Shown piece by piece: positions 15,729 through 25,398 of a stretch of DNA of 33,037 nt (position 1 is its first letter; each line of letters opens with the position of its first letter). The stretch spans positions 1-33,037 of the forward strand of contig JAUQZD010000067.1 in assembly GCA_030587405.1 (NCBI GenBank). Reading direction: 5' to 3'. Source of the DNA: Candidatus Freyrarchaeum guaymasense. GTDB taxonomy: Archaea > Asgardarchaeota > Jordarchaeia > Jordarchaeales > Freyrarchaeaceae. The translations under genes were made by a program, and so were the position numbers. Below the pieces are notes generated by a model. It was not told where the DNA came from. It made no database searches and saw only the letters and a list, made by a program, of their open reading frames with translations.

Positions 15729-16436
15729 TTGAAGATCCTAGTTACTGGCGGGTTTCGTGCCGGTAAGTCGAGTGTTGTGAAGGCGCTTTCAAGTGGGGAT
15801 AGTATTAACATTGAGAAGCATGGGACAACTGTTGCGCTTGACTACGGAAAAACCGATGTTAGCGGGTTAACCATACACCTTTTCGGCACCCCAGGATTAA
15901 AGCATTTTAGGGTTTTAAGGGAGATTCTTTCTAAGGGGGCTGACGGGGTTTTGTTCGTTGTTGACAGTGCAGACGAGAGGAGGGACGAGGAGGCTTTAAC
16001 CGTGTGGAGGGAGGTTAAGGAGTTTCTGCCGGGGGTCGTCTGCGTCGTTATGGCGAACAAGCAGGATATCGATGGGGCGCGCAGGCCAGAGGAGGTTAGG
16101 GAGGCTCTGGGCATTCCCGGCGACGTCCCCGTCGTTGGCACGAGCGCCGTGACCGGGTTGAACGTTTCCTTATCGCTTAGGAGGCTGCTGGCGCTCTTGG
16201 TTAAGAAGGCTGCTCCCATCCTGAGCGTTCTGGACGCTTATGACGGCGAGGTAGGAGGGATCAGCCGTTTCAGCGAGAAGATGGGGTTTAACTTAAGCTC
16301 GACTAGGAAGGTGCTAAACTGGCTTGAGCTGAGAGGTTACCTTGATGTTGACTGGAGGACGGAGGTTTTCTGGCTGAGGGATGCGATAAAAACGATCCTT
16401 AAGAGCCCGGACATGCTCCTGAGAGGGTCAGATTAG
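15729..16436 (+). CDS. Arf/MglA-like small GTPase with C-terminal helical domain
   Basis: The 235-residue protein has a P-loop GGFRAGKSS (residues 7-15), switch I Thr in HGTTVALDYG (31-40), a G3-like FGTPGL (52-57), NKQD (110-113) and GTSA (137-140). This is the small-GTPase family represented by COG2229. Two points are unusual: the G3 aspartate is Gly, as in many of these proteins, and the position normally holding the catalytic Gln is Leu57. Residues 175-225 look like a winged-helix or similar helical tail. I take the TTG at 15729 because the fold begins there, behind a G-rich GGGTCGGG box. It sits between two methanofuran genes, in the same direction as mfnB and overlapping mfnE tail to tail by 9 bp. 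Its target is unknown. Confidence 0.75.
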   Translation: MKILVTGGFRAGKSSVVKALSSGDSINIEKHGTTVALDYGKTDVSGLTIHLFGTPGLKHFRVLREILSKGADGVLFVVDSADERRDEEALTVWREVKEFLPGVVCVVMANKQDIDGARRPEEVREALGIPGDVPVVGTSAVTGLNVSLSLRRLLALLVKKAAPILSVLDAYDGEVGGISRFSEKMGFNLSSTRKVLNWLELRGYLDVDWRTEVFWLRDAIKTILKSPDMLLRGSD

Positions 16437-17078
16437 AATTCTGGTTCCAACGGGTTTTCCGCCTAACAGCACTTGCTCCAGCCTATCCGGATGCTTCCCG
16501 TTTAAAACCCATGCTTTAAGGCGGTATCTTCCTATGAGCCTAGGGAATAGCGGATCGACGCTTGTAGCCTTTTTGAAGCCAGCTAGCTTCGACGCTTTCA
16601 CCTCGCGGAGCAGCTTAGCGTTAGGATTCCTCTTAGGGTCTGACGAGAAGACGCCATCGACGTCGGTGAGGATCACGACCTTTGCGATGCCGAACTTCCA
16701 CGCAATGTAGGCTGCTACCGAGTCGGATGTCGCATCCCAGCTGTGGGGGAGAGGATCGTCCTCTAGCATGATTCTAAATGGAAGCAGGACAATGGATTTC
16801 CCGTCTTCGGAGGGTCTTTCCGCCGCTTCCACCCCAACCATTTCTGCCAGCATGAAGCCGAACTGGTTCATCGCTGTAAGCGCCATCCAGTGTGCCGCGT
16901 CGTCGCTCAGCCTGAATCTCCGGTAGGCTTCTCTCACCTTATCGGCGAACGCCCCGCCTCCTGGGACGATAAGCATTTGATAGCGCTGAGCTAGGCGTGA
17001 TAGGGAGGCGCAGAGGCGTAACATGTCTTTTTTGAGGCGTGCTAGGCTTCCTCCAACCTTAACAACGGCCGCGTACAT
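16428..17078 (-). CDS. mfnE: [5-(aminomethyl)furan-3-yl]methyl phosphate kinase
   Basis: MfnE is an amino-acid-kinase-fold enzyme that phosphorylates the aminomethylfuran phosphate to its diphosphate in methanofuran synthesis. Visible motifs are VVKVGGSLA at the start, IVPGGGAFADKVRE (about 42-55), HSWDATSDSVAAYIA and ILTDVDGVFSSDP, with the late TSVDPLFP and VLNGKHPDR. The ATG at 17078 gives 216 residues and matches homologues; a TTG five codons earlier is possible. Together with mfnB nearby it accounts for two of the methanofuran steps. Divergent from nadX, with a 116-bp spacer. Confidence 0.88.
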   Translation of the reverse strand: MYAAVVKVGGSLARLKKDMLRLCASLSRLAQRYQMLIVPGGGAFADKVREAYRRFRLSDDAAHWMALTAMNQFGFMLAEMVGVEAAERPSEDGKSIVLLPFRIMLEDDPLPHSWDATSDSVAAYIAWKFGIAKVVILTDVDGVFSSDPKRNPNAKLLREVKASKLAGFKKATSVDPLFPRLIGRYRLKAWVLNGKHPDRLEQVLLGGKPVGTRILI

Positions 17079-17194
17079 TGAGGGCCAACCCAAACTTTTT
17101 TTATAACACTTATCATCTACTGGTTCACGTAAGTTTTATGGCTGCTACTGGATTGAAGGTTCGTTATGCTTAGAAGCGGTAGGAGGAGGCGCTT

Positions 17195-18019
17195 TTGATA
17201 AGAGTCGCCATTGTGGGTTGCGGCGTGATTGGAGGCATCCTAGCTAGAGCTATTGATGAGGGTAGGGCCGGCGACGTGGAGCTCGTCTACCTATTTGACT
17301 TGGATGGCGAAAAAGCGAGGAGGCTAGCTGACTCCTTAAAGAGAAGGGTGAGAGTTGCGGGGAGCATCGATGAGATCGTCAGAGACGAGACCGTAAACCT
17401 GGTTGTTGAGGCGGCTGCTCCAAGCGCCGTGAAGGAGTATGGAGAGAAGGTGTTGATGGCTGGAAAGGACCTGATGGTTTTAAGTGTTGGAGCATTTCAC
17501 GATCAGGAACTCTACGATAGGATCGTTGAGATATTAAGAGAGAGGGACGTGCACGTATACATTCCCTCCGGGGCGATAAGCGGGCTGGACGCTGTTAAAG
17601 CCGCAGCTATGGAGGAGCTGGAGGTGGTGGAGCTCGTTACGAGAAAGCCGCCTAGAGCATTTAAGGGCAACAGGTACGTTGAATCGAAAGGAATAGACTT
17701 GGACAAGGTGACTAGGCCCACAGTCCTTTTTGAGGGGTCAGCTAGGGAGGCGGCCCCACTCTTCCCTAAGGGGATCAACGTGGCGTTGTCCCTGAGCCTT
17801 GCAGGGATAGGGGCTGACAGGACGAAGGTTAAGGTGATTGCAGACCCGACGATAAATAGGAATGTACATGAGATCCATGCTAAGGGAAGCTTTGGAAGGC
17901 TTCTTTGTGTAACACACAACTATCCCAGCCCTGAGAACCCGGAAACAAGCTACCTTGCGGCCTTAAGCGCTGTTAGGACGCTGAGAAACCTTACCGAGAA
18001 GCTGAGAATTGGAACGTGA
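17195..18019 (+). CDS. nadX: L-aspartate dehydrogenase
   Basis: The 274-residue protein has an N-terminal Rossmann nucleotide site VAIVGCGVIGGILA (residues 4-17), then the family segments VLSVGAFHDQEL, IPSGAISGLDAVKAA, KGINVALSLSLAGIGADRTKV and ADPTINRNVHEI. It oxidises aspartate to iminoaspartate with NAD(P)+, feeding quinolinate synthase in NAD synthesis. In anaerobes it replaces the oxygen-using NadB. The start is TTG five bases after AGGAGGAGG. nadA and nadC are not in the window. It is 12 bp upstream of a radical SAM gene and probably co-transcribed with it. Confidence 0.9.
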   Translation: MIRVAIVGCGVIGGILARAIDEGRAGDVELVYLFDLDGEKARRLADSLKRRVRVAGSIDEIVRDETVNLVVEAAAPSAVKEYGEKVLMAGKDLMVLSVGAFHDQELYDRIVEILRERDVHVYIPSGAISGLDAVKAAAMEELEVVELVTRKPPRAFKGNRYVESKGIDLDKVTRPTVLFEGSAREAAPLFPKGINVALSLSLAGIGADRTKVKVIADPTINRNVHEIHAKGSFGRLLCVTHNYPSPENPETSYLAALSAVRTLRNLTEKLRIGT

Positions 18020-18031
18020 AGGAGGGAGGAA

Positions 18032-18907
18032 ATGGTTAGGTACGTTGAGCCAGTCTTCAGGCCGCCAAGCGAGGCGCGTAGCTTGCTTATCCAAGCGACA
18101 GTTGGCTGCTCATATAATAAGTGTACTTTTTGTGGGTCAAACCTGTTAAAGCAATTCTATGTAAGGCCGGTTGATGAGGTGAAGGAAGACATTCTCATGG
18201 CTAGGAAAATATATGGGCCATGGGTTAGAAGGGTTTTCCTCCTTGACGCCAACGCGCTCTGCATGGATACTGGAGACCTTCTGGAGATCTTAGAGCTCCT
18301 TAATGCTGTTTTCCCTAGGCTTGAGAGAGTTGGTGTCTATGCCTGTGCGCAGGACGCCCTAAGGAAGAGGCCTGATGAGTTGAGTGAGTTAAGAGAGGCA
18401 GGTCTTAAAATAGTGTACTTGGGCGTCGAGTCTGGCGACGATGTCGTTTTAAGAAGAGTTAGAAAGGGAGTGAACGCTAAGCAGACCATTAAAGCGTGCA
18501 AGAGGCTCATGGATGCAGGGATAACTCTTTCGGTAACTATTATTCTCGGCTTAGGCGGGAGAGAAAGGTGGAGAGAACATGCTGAGGGAACAGCTAATGT
18601 TCTTAATGAGATAGACCCGCCGTTTATTGGAGCGCTAACTCTCATGCTCGTTCCAGGGACGCAACTTTACAGGGAGGCTGAAAAGGGAGTTTTTCAGCCT
18701 CAGACGGTTCAAGGAGTCCTAAAGGAAATGGAGGTGCTTGTTAAGGAATTAGAGCTTTCAGACTGTATTTTCAGGAGTAATCACGCTTCAAACTACCTTC
18801 CAATAGGTGGAACACTGCCCCAAGACAAAGAGGAGATCTTAAAGGTGATAAGGCTGGCTCTAAATGGAGAGGTTACCCTGAGGCCAGAGAGGCTACGCGC
18901 ACTATAG
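18032..18907 (+). CDS. Radical SAM protein with CX4CX2C cluster motif
   Basis: The 291-residue protein has a radical SAM core. Its cluster motif is C26-x4-C31-x2-C34 (GCSYNKCTFCGS), one residue longer than the common CX3CX2C. The segments VYLGVESGDDVVLRRVRKG and a C-terminal SNHASNYLPIGGTLPQDK belong to a widespread family with no agreed reaction. It presumably uses AdoMet and a 4Fe-4S cluster. ATG start behind GGAGGGAGG, directly after nadX, hinting at a shared transcript, but not a shared pathway. Confidence 0.8.
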   Translation: MVRYVEPVFRPPSEARSLLIQATVGCSYNKCTFCGSNLLKQFYVRPVDEVKEDILMARKIYGPWVRRVFLLDANALCMDTGDLLEILELLNAVFPRLERVGVYACAQDALRKRPDELSELREAGLKIVYLGVESGDDVVLRRVRKGVNAKQTIKACKRLMDAGITLSVTIILGLGGRERWREHAEGTANVLNEIDPPFIGALTLMLVPGTQLYREAEKGVFQPQTVQGVLKEMEVLVKELELSDCIFRSNHASNYLPIGGTLPQDKEEILKVIRLALNGEVTLRPERLRAL

Positions 18908-18994
18908 GAGGCAGCTTTACAGAGAGAAACAGTCCATGCAAAGCAATTTTAAAGTTTATTGGGTGTTAACCTGTTCCTTTTGTTTCAATGTTAT

Positions 18995-21109
18995 TCAAAC
19001 CTTGGTCCATCGAAGTGGGTTACATGTATTTGTTTCTGGGCTAAAGGTATATGCTTTTGCAAGGGCTACGTCCTCGCTTGTTGGTGATCCCTTCAAGGGG
19101 ATTATTGCGGTTCTTATCTTGTAGCTTCCAGTAAAATGCTCGTACTGGTTGGCTTTAAACATGGTTTCGGCCCTAAAGAGGGTTATCTCCTGATTAGATT
19201 CACGTATTTCCTTTAAGGCACGTGTTAAACCGTCTCCTGCGATCATTAACCCTTTATCGCCGCTGCATACCGCCAGCCAGTTATTGGCTAGTAAAAACCT
19301 AGCTTCCCCTTCTCGATGGTTACTCTATTAGATGTGTCTTCCTATTTCCCTCCAAAGCTCCCTTGGTCTGGGGAAGCCGGGATGTATAACTGAGGGTTCA
19401 ATCACTCCAGTAAGGCTTCCTGAGAAGCGTAGAGTTGTTTCGATTTCTAAAAGGGGGCAGACTACTGTAAACTCTGTAGGATGTTACCACTAATACTTGT
19501 TCCACCGGTTTAAAGTGGACGGTGACCTCTGCATAGACACCTCTCTTCCCTGTATTGGTCACCATAACGTTCGCCTCTGACGCTTGCCCATTCTCTTTAA
19601 AGGAGAACCTTTGAGTCATGAAGCGGCCATTTTCACTGAAAGATATGCCATTTTCTAAGTCCGTGAGTGATACGGGAGCACCATCCTCTAATGTAACCTT
19701 AATCTTATCGTTAGCTAGTTCTTCCTCCGACACTTTAAGTCTGCCCTTCCCCTTGGGAGGTGTTCCGCTGCGAAGGGTTAAAACTCATTTTACACCCAAC
19801 TCCACGTTTTCTATGAATACTAGTGTGCCTGAGCGTATAAGGCCGTCCGGGGAGAGGTCGGGGTTTATGAGGTCACATGGAGCTGGATAGCCGTCTACAT
19901 TTAGAGTGAGATTGCTGGGCTCGAACATTTCCTTTTCAAATTCCAAGTTTACCCTTAACGGCATAGTAGGAACGGCGAAGTTGTGGAAATTGTAGAGAAG
20001 GAACGTCCTTGCACCTTCAGGTGGCTTCTCCTTGTCTATGAGGTGCTCGCTGAGAAGCACTCCAGCTACTTGAGCATACTCGGATGCAACCCTGAACTCG
20101 TATTCCCCTTGTATCCTCTTTTCACCCCTAGGGTTCCAGCCAAACTTATCCGAGTTCTGCCCTAGCAGAAGCCACTTTTTAGCTTCAAGCAGCTTCCTCT
20201 CTTCCCAGTCAACCCTTAACCCCTTCTCCTTCGCCTTACCTAGCCACCACTCAGCCTTCATGATTTCGTAGCGTGCCTTTTCGTTAAGAATCCAAAGATG
20301 CTGATCCCACGGATCCCTAACCCACGTGCCATGGTCATGGGAGCCTAAAGCCCATGTTGAATCTAGGAGGCTTAGAGTTAACCCTCGAGGAGCCTTTTTC
20401 AGCTATTTCACTTGGCAATGCAAATTCGACGTCGTCCAGCGTTCTCATTAATTCAGCCTGCTGAACGAGGATTTGGGGGGTTTGCAGCTTCCGCATCGTC
20501 TAAAACCACTAGGCCTCCACCTGCTTCCCTGCGACTCCTGATTAGCTCAAGTGGGTTTGCCGAAACGTTCGAGACGTGCATTATAACGGGCATTTTAACG
20601 GAGAAGTCGCCCTCAACAACGTGAACCCTAAAGTCCCCAGCAATCCTCCTTTCGAATTCGCGAGTCTGAAAGTAGCTGAGGAGCAAGAATTTAACTGCAT
20701 TCTTACTTAGGAGGTAGGGGGGACGGGTGGTAGGCACCCTCTTAAGGGAAGTATCCTTCTGGGGTTCTCCCGAAGACGTCACGGAGACATGTGACGGCTA
20801 AGCTGTGTTGGAGGTCGAACTCGTTCTCAGTGTGCATCGAAGCTAAACTGAAAGACCACGTGTCGAGTATGATTTCAAACAGTTCCTTCTTGACGTCTTC
20901 CCTTATCCCGTCCAGTACGTCTGGTGCAACCCGCTCTAAGAAAGGAATGGTTCTTGAAACCTCAACGTCCCAGTCTTAACGTCGGGGTTAGTCCACAAGA
21001 AATCTAGGAGCCCACGGTAAAGGTTAGGGAAGCGACGTATAACATGCTCATCCGTGTACTCGGCATACCACATGTTAACATGGAAGCAAAAGGAAACGTA
21101 AAAAACCAA
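18995..21109 (-). pseudogene. Broken large glycoside hydrolase (GH57/GH38-like)
   Basis: Protein-like sequence continues on the minus strand for about 2.1 kb but jumps frame repeatedly and meets stops. It begins with a TTG after GGAGGG at 21109 (VFYVSFCFHVNMWYAEYTDE), continues through FQEPFL, then in another frame LERVAPDVLDGI and HTENEFDLQHSLAV, PPYLLSKNAVKFLLLSYFQ, LDDVEFALPSEIAE, GTWVRDPWDQHLW, LLLGQNSDKFGWNP, and ends with WLAVCSGDKGLMIAGDG and KIRTAIIPLKG. At least six frame breaks are needed. The NSD motif recalls GH57 motif 5, while the tail recalls the GH38 mannosidase C-terminal domain, so the family is not certain. Neighbouring genes are clean, so I read this as true decay rather than sequencing error. 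Confidence 0.75.
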
Positions 21110-21202
21110 GGCTAACCCTCCATCACTAATAGAGAAGATTAAAGTTAAATGTCCCTAGCACTAAGCGGGGAGACGTGGTGAATGGTGAAGACGTTTAGCG
21201 GC

Positions 21203-21559
21203 TCATACAGCAGACGTCTTAGTAACTTGCCTCTCAATGGCCTCTAAACGTTTGGAGAGATCGGCCACTGCATGTAGTAATACTTTAATGAGGAAACCGT
21301 AATTAAGAGCGTAACCATCCTTTGTCCTAACTATTATTCCTTCCTCCTCGAGCCTCCTAGCAGAGTTAGTAACAGCCTGCTTTGGGAGGCCCAGTTTGCT
21401 TCTGACCACCGAGGCAGGGACAGCACTCCCTTTAAACTCGTCTAGGAGGGTCTCAATTATCGAGTACATGGTTTTCGATCGGGGGTCCAGTAAGCGCCTC
21501 ACCACGTCAGCAACTTTTTTCCCATCGTTCTTCGAATGAGCCTTCACATCGAAGCTCAT
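21203..21559 (-). CDS. Winged-helix DNA-binding regulator
   Basis: The 118-residue protein contains a helix-turn-helix and wing at about residues 35-85 (VVRSKLGLPKQAVTNSARRLEEEGIIV then RTKDGYALNYG), followed by a helical C-terminal segment that could dimerise (LSKRLEAIERQ). It is probably a transcription factor of the archaeal MarR/ArsR-like kind. It lies just upstream of the start of the broken glycoside hydrolase, same strand, so it may once have controlled that gene. The start is ATG; ligand unknown. Confidence 0.7.
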   Translation of the reverse strand: MSFDVKAHSKNDGKKVADVVRRLLDPRSKTMYSIIETLLDEFKGSAVPASVVRSKLGLPKQAVTNSARRLEEEGIIVRTKDGYALNYGFLIKVLLHAVADLSKRLEAIERQVTKTSAV

Positions 21560-22060
21560 AGTTAAAACCCTACCGAAAATGGCTTATTCAATGGAAAGAG
21601 ATTTTGATTTTTAAATTTTAGGTAAGAATCTAAAACATGCGAATAGAGGAAAATAAGGCTGGGGTTTGAGACGAGTAAAGGGGGGACGGTCAACGAGGAA
21701 AATCACCACTTAAACAGTATTACTAGGAGAAAGGGCTTCGGATTTGTCATTCTCACGTAGGCGTTAATAGAAAAGTTGCTGAAGAAGGAAACCATGAAGA
21801 ATCTTATAGATTAATGAGGTTTGGCTTTCCTTTTGGTTCATCCATCCATTCGCCTTTAAACTTGCTAGGGATCCGCACTCGTCTCTTAGAAGCGTTGAAG
21901 ACCTCTAAGCCTAGCGTTCAGTTTCTCAACCAGTAATCTCTTCTTCTCTTCTCTGACTGTGAGCACGTCTTCACTTCTTCACATAGTTGTCGTGTCGTGT
22001 TTAACCACTCCGCTCTGGTGAAGGTTGACACGTAAAAAAGGAGCCTCTATGAGCTTGAGA
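21560..22060. other. Intergenic region with small minus-strand coding remnant
   Basis: No intact gene is supported. On the minus strand between about 21960 and 21810 a basic, protein-like stretch appears in two frames: LTVREEKKRLLVEKLNARL, then after a shift VRIPSKFKGEWMDEPKGKP and a stop. This may be the end of a lost gene; I do not recognise the family. The right-hand end holds the rubredoxin promoter. Confidence 0.25.
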
Positions 22061-22064
22061 GAAT

Positions 22065-22081
22065 GCGAAAGTATATAAAAT
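22065..22081 (+). promoter_or_regulatory. BRE/TATA promoter of rubredoxin-fprA operon
   Basis: GCGAAAG followed by TATATAAAATAAA is a near-ideal archaeal BRE/TATA pair. Initiation near 22105 would leave a 30-nt leader containing GGAGG before the rubredoxin start. A strong promoter suits an oxygen-defence operon. Confidence 0.65.
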
Positions 22082-22134
22082 AAACGACTGTTAACTTATT
22101 TAATGCAACTCTACACTGAAATGGAGGTATTTTG

Positions 22135-22296
22135 TTGGCAAAGTGGGTGTGTACGGTTTGTGGATACGTGTATGACCCGGAGAAAGGTGACCCTGACTCC
22201 GGGGTGGATCCGGGAACGCCATTTGAGGAGTTGCCGGATGACTGGGTCTGTCCCGTGTGCGGGGCGTCAAAGGACCAGTTTGAAAAAGAGGAGTGA
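22135..22296 (+). CDS. rub: Rubredoxin
   Basis: This small gene encodes 53 residues with the two iron-binding CX2CG loops, [15 protein letters not shown] and [11 protein letters not shown], and the DDWVCP signature. Rubredoxin passes single electrons; here the partner is almost surely the flavodiiron protein encoded next, whose GTG start overlaps the rubredoxin stop (GTGA). The start is TTG, seven bases after GGAGG; a second TTG one codon earlier is equally in frame. A longer open frame over the same bases in another register is a shadow. Confidence 0.93.
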   Translation: MAKWVCTVCGYVYDPEKGDPDSGVDPGTPFEELPDDWVCPVCGASKDQFEKEE

Positions 22297-23480
22297 TTAA
22301 TGTGAAGCCTAGAGAGGTAAGGAAGGGAGTTTACTGGGTTGGTGCTATAGATTGGGATAGGAGGCTTTTCGACGAGCTAATCCCGTTGCCCGACGGGACA
22401 AGCTACAATGCATACGTAGTTAAAGGAAGTGAGAAGACGGCGTTAATAGACACTGTTGACCCGACTATGAGTAATGTGTTGGTAACACACTTAGAAGAGT
22501 TGAATGTTAGAAAAATAGATTATGTCGTCGTGAATCATGCGGAGCAGGATCATTCAGGCACATTACCTCAAATATTGGAGGCGTACCCAGATGCCGTAGT
22601 TATTGCAACACCGAAATGTAAGAACTTACTTATGGAGTTGCTTCTAGTCCCTGAGGACAGGATTAGGACCGTTGAAGATCGTGAGGAAGTATCATTAGGA
22701 GATAGAACATTAAGGTTTATTCATGCTCCATGGGTTCACTGGCCTGAGACTATGCTCACGTACTTGGTAGAGGATAAGATACTTTTCACATGTGACCTGT
22801 TTGGATCCCACCTTGCAACCTCAGACTTATACGTGAGTGATGAAGCAACAATCTATGAAGCAGCTAAAAGATATTACGCAGAGATAATGATGCCATTCAG
22901 GAATATAATACGGAAAAACCTAGAGAAAATAAAGGACCTGCAAATAGACGTTATAGCTCCAAGTCATGGCCCGATCTATGATAAACCAGAGCTCATACTT
23001 GAAGCGTATAAAGACTGGGTCTACTCACCACCCAAAAACATTGTGGTGCTACCTTACATCTCCATGCATGGCAGCACCAAGGAAATGATTGACTACTTTG
23101 TAGGGGCCTTAATCGAGAGAGGGGTGGCCGTGAAGCAGTTTGACTTATCTAGGGTGGACATTGGAAAGCTTGCCATGGCGCTGGTTGATGCGGCTACGAT
23201 CGTAGTAGGGTCGCCCACCGTCCTCACAGGTCCCCACCCAAAAGTCGTTTATGCAGTTTACCTCGCAAACGCATTAAGACCGAAGTTAAGGTATGCGTCG
23301 GTGATCGGATCCTACGGTTGGGGAGGGAAAATGCTTGAACAGATTAAAGGGCTACTATCAAACTTAAAGGTAGAATTACTTGAACCCGTCATTATAAAAG
23401 GGCGTCCAAAGGATGGAGACTTCAAAGAACTAGATAGGTTAGCCGACGAAATACAGGAGAAACACAAGGAGCTCACGTAA
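22293..23480 (+). CDS. fprA: Flavodiiron protein (FprA-type oxygen reductase)
   Basis: The 395-residue protein joins a metallo-beta-lactamase-like diiron domain (1-250) to a flavodoxin domain (255-395). The diiron ligands are all present: H82, E84, D86 and H87 in [10 protein letters not shown]149, D168 and H225. The FMN loop is [11 protein letters not shown]. The enzyme reduces O2 (in methanogens with F420H2) to water, or NO, protecting anaerobic enzymes. Electrons may come from the overlapping rubredoxin. The GTG at 22293 overlaps the rubredoxin stop; GTG at 22302 is an alternative start. Confidence 0.93.
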   Translation: MINVKPREVRKGVYWVGAIDWDRRLFDELIPLPDGTSYNAYVVKGSEKTALIDTVDPTMSNVLVTHLEELNVRKIDYVVVNHAEQDHSGTLPQILEAYPDAVVIATPKCKNLLMELLLVPEDRIRTVEDREEVSLGDRTLRFIHAPWVHWPETMLTYLVEDKILFTCDLFGSHLATSDLYVSDEATIYEAAKRYYAEIMMPFRNIIRKNLEKIKDLQIDVIAPSHGPIYDKPELILEAYKDWVYSPPKNIVVLPYISMHGSTKEMIDYFVGALIERGVAVKQFDLSRVDIGKLAMALVDAATIVVGSPTVLTGPHPKVVYAVYLANALRPKLRYASVIGSYGWGGKMLEQIKGLLSNLKVELLEPVIIKGRPKDGDFKELDRLADEIQEKHKELT

Positions 23481-23736
23481 AGAAACAATCGAAAGACGGG
23501 GGATGCTTCCTCTCCCATTTTTTAAGTGGTTAAAATCAAAGTAACAGGGATGAAGCGTAATGGCAGCCGGTAGCAGCTATGGGAAGTGATGTGAAGAGCG
23601 GCGATGGCTGCATTTTCAACCTCAAAGTGTTGTGGTCGTTGATTGGGTGCGTTGCGAGGAGGCTACACCTTTCTTATAGAAAGGTCCATAAATAGCGTTT
23701 TAGAGAAATTAGTTCTTTAAGGGGGGATGTGTTATA

Positions 23737-24672
23737 ATGTCGTCATTTGATGAAGATGCCGTCCTTGATGTTTTAGAGAAGGTGAGTAAAAGTGTTGTGA
23801 ACATAAGTACGATCAGACTTGTTCATCATATGTTTTACCAGGTTGTCCCTGTGAAGGGTGTTGGCTCTGGAACTATAATTGATCCGAAAGGATACATTTT
23901 AACCAATAATCATGTGGTCAGGGGAGCAAGAAAGATAGCAGTAACGCTGTGGAATGGAGAGGTTCTGGAAGGGGTACTGGTCGGAACATGCGGTGTACAT
24001 GACATAGCAGTTATAAAAGTTGATAGAGACGGGCTGCCTGTAGCGGAACTCGGGGACTCTGACAAGTTGAGAGTTGGACAGAGAGTTTACGCTATTGGAA
24101 ACCCATTCGGGCTGGCTGGAGGGCCGACGGTGACCTCAGGAGTTATAAGTGCCTTAAACAGGACTATAGAGGCTGAAACAGAGCTGTTAGAAAATCTCGT
24201 ACAAACCGATGCCGCCATAAATCCAGGTAATAGCGGTGGCCCTCTAGTAGACCTCCAAGGAAAAGTTGTCGCGATAAACACGGCTATAGTACCCTTCGCC
24301 CAGGGAATAGGGTTTGCTATTCCTATAAACCTAGCTAAAAAGTGTTCTATGGAAATAATTCAGGAAAGGGTCTCTGCGAAGCCTTGGATTGGCATAATAG
24401 GCTTAAGCCTCACCGAGAGAATAGCACGCCAATACGGCTTGCCACTTGTAAACGGAGTGCTCGTGACGAGAGTTGTCGAGGGGGGGCCGGCACAATTGGC
24501 AGGGATAAAGCCAGGCGACATAATCTTACGCATGGATGGAGTAGTTATCCGTAGCGTTGAGGACTTGCTTAGAGAGATCCACAAGAGGAAGGTGGGAGAG
24601 GCGGTACGTGTCGACGTTCTCCGCGGGAATGAAAGACGCGTTCTTGAACTAACTCTGAGAGAAATGCCATGA
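23737..24672 (+). CDS. HtrA/Deg-family serine protease with one PDZ domain
   Basis: The 311-residue protein has a trypsin-like domain with catalytic H59 (TNNHVV), D89 (VHDIAVIK) and S166 (NPGNSGGPL), and a single PDZ domain at about 215-305 (GGPAQLAGIKPGDIILRMDG). It degrades or refolds damaged proteins. No signal peptide or membrane segment is visible, so it is probably cytoplasmic, unlike most bacterial Deg proteins. ATG start after GGGGGG. It stands alone, with 256 gene-free bases upstream. Confidence 0.92.
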   Translation: MSSFDEDAVLDVLEKVSKSVVNISTIRLVHHMFYQVVPVKGVGSGTIIDPKGYILTNNHVVRGARKIAVTLWNGEVLEGVLVGTCGVHDIAVIKVDRDGLPVAELGDSDKLRVGQRVYAIGNPFGLAGGPTVTSGVISALNRTIEAETELLENLVQTDAAINPGNSGGPLVDLQGKVVAINTAIVPFAQGIGFAIPINLAKKCSMEIIQERVSAKPWIGIIGLSLTERIARQYGLPLVNGVLVTRVVEGGPAQLAGIKPGDIILRMDGVVIRSVEDLLREIHKRKVGEAVRVDVLRGNERRVLELTLREMP

Positions 24673-24769
24673 GAGAGGAGGGTTACAGTTAAACGACACA
24701 AAAAAGAGAATTTCTCCTTTCCGATTCTGGAAAACGGCACATTGAGAAGAGGGACGGGGCGCCTTCGCT

Positions 24770-25398
24770 TTAGTAAGACCCTCTCATAGTTGGTTTGTAC
24801 TCCCTGAAGAAGTAGCGTGAGATAATGTGGCGTTGGATTTGAGAGGTTCCTTCACGTATCTGATACAGTTTTACATCTCGAAACAGCTTCGCAATGCGAC
24901 AGCTTTCCAAGTATCCTCTGCCACCGTAGATTTGGAGGGCGATGACTATTTTCATTGCATCCTCTGACCCGACGAGCTTGGCGCAGCTGGCAGCTATGAA
25001 AGCGTCTTCACCTCCATGATCAATAAGCCATGCGGCTTTCCAAGTTAGCAGCCGCATAGCTTCAATGCGGACATACATGTCAGCTATCATGTGTTGGATA
25101 GCCTGAAAACTTGAGATTTTACGTTCAAAGGCTCCCCGTTGCTTAGCATAGTTAATAACGTATTCCATTGCTTAACGAGCACTGTTGCCATAGCGCCGAT
25201 TGCAGGGCGGATATGCACGAACGTCATCATTGCCAACATGAAGACTGAACCTTCCTTATGCGCCTTCTCTATCACTGAGCCGGGAAACTCGCCGGTTTTA
25301 TCATATTTTGAAGCAACAGGAAGCACCTTATTAAGAGCGAAGTTGCGTGCTTTTTCACGCAGAGCAGCTTGCTCCTCTGAAAGGGTAAAATCAACCAT
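24770..25398 (-). pseudogene. Acyl-CoA dehydrogenase remnant, middle deleted
   Basis: Two open pieces match opposite ends of acyl-CoA dehydrogenase. From 25398, VDFTLSEEQAALREKARNF is the family N-terminus (about 75 residues). After a frame change near 25150 comes the C-terminal helical domain: YAKQRGAFERKISSFQAIQH, the QIYGGRGYLE segment near the flavin/substrate site, and the terminal REGTSQIQRHIISR. The FAD-binding beta domain between them, some 130-150 residues, is missing. At 629 bp it is about half a normal gene and cannot make an active enzyme. It suggests past ability to oxidise fatty or branched acyl-CoA that has been lost, unless paralogues exist elsewhere. Confidence 0.85.

Noticed and set aside
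19390..19430. Possible tRNA T-arm (GGGTTCAATCACTCC)
   Set aside because: No matching acceptor, anticodon or D-arm around it, and it lies in the remnant of the glycoside hydrolase.
22103..22300. 65-codon frame starting with ATG before the flavodiiron gene
   Set aside because: It is a shadow of rubredoxin, whose frame has both CX2CG loops and a proper ribosome site.
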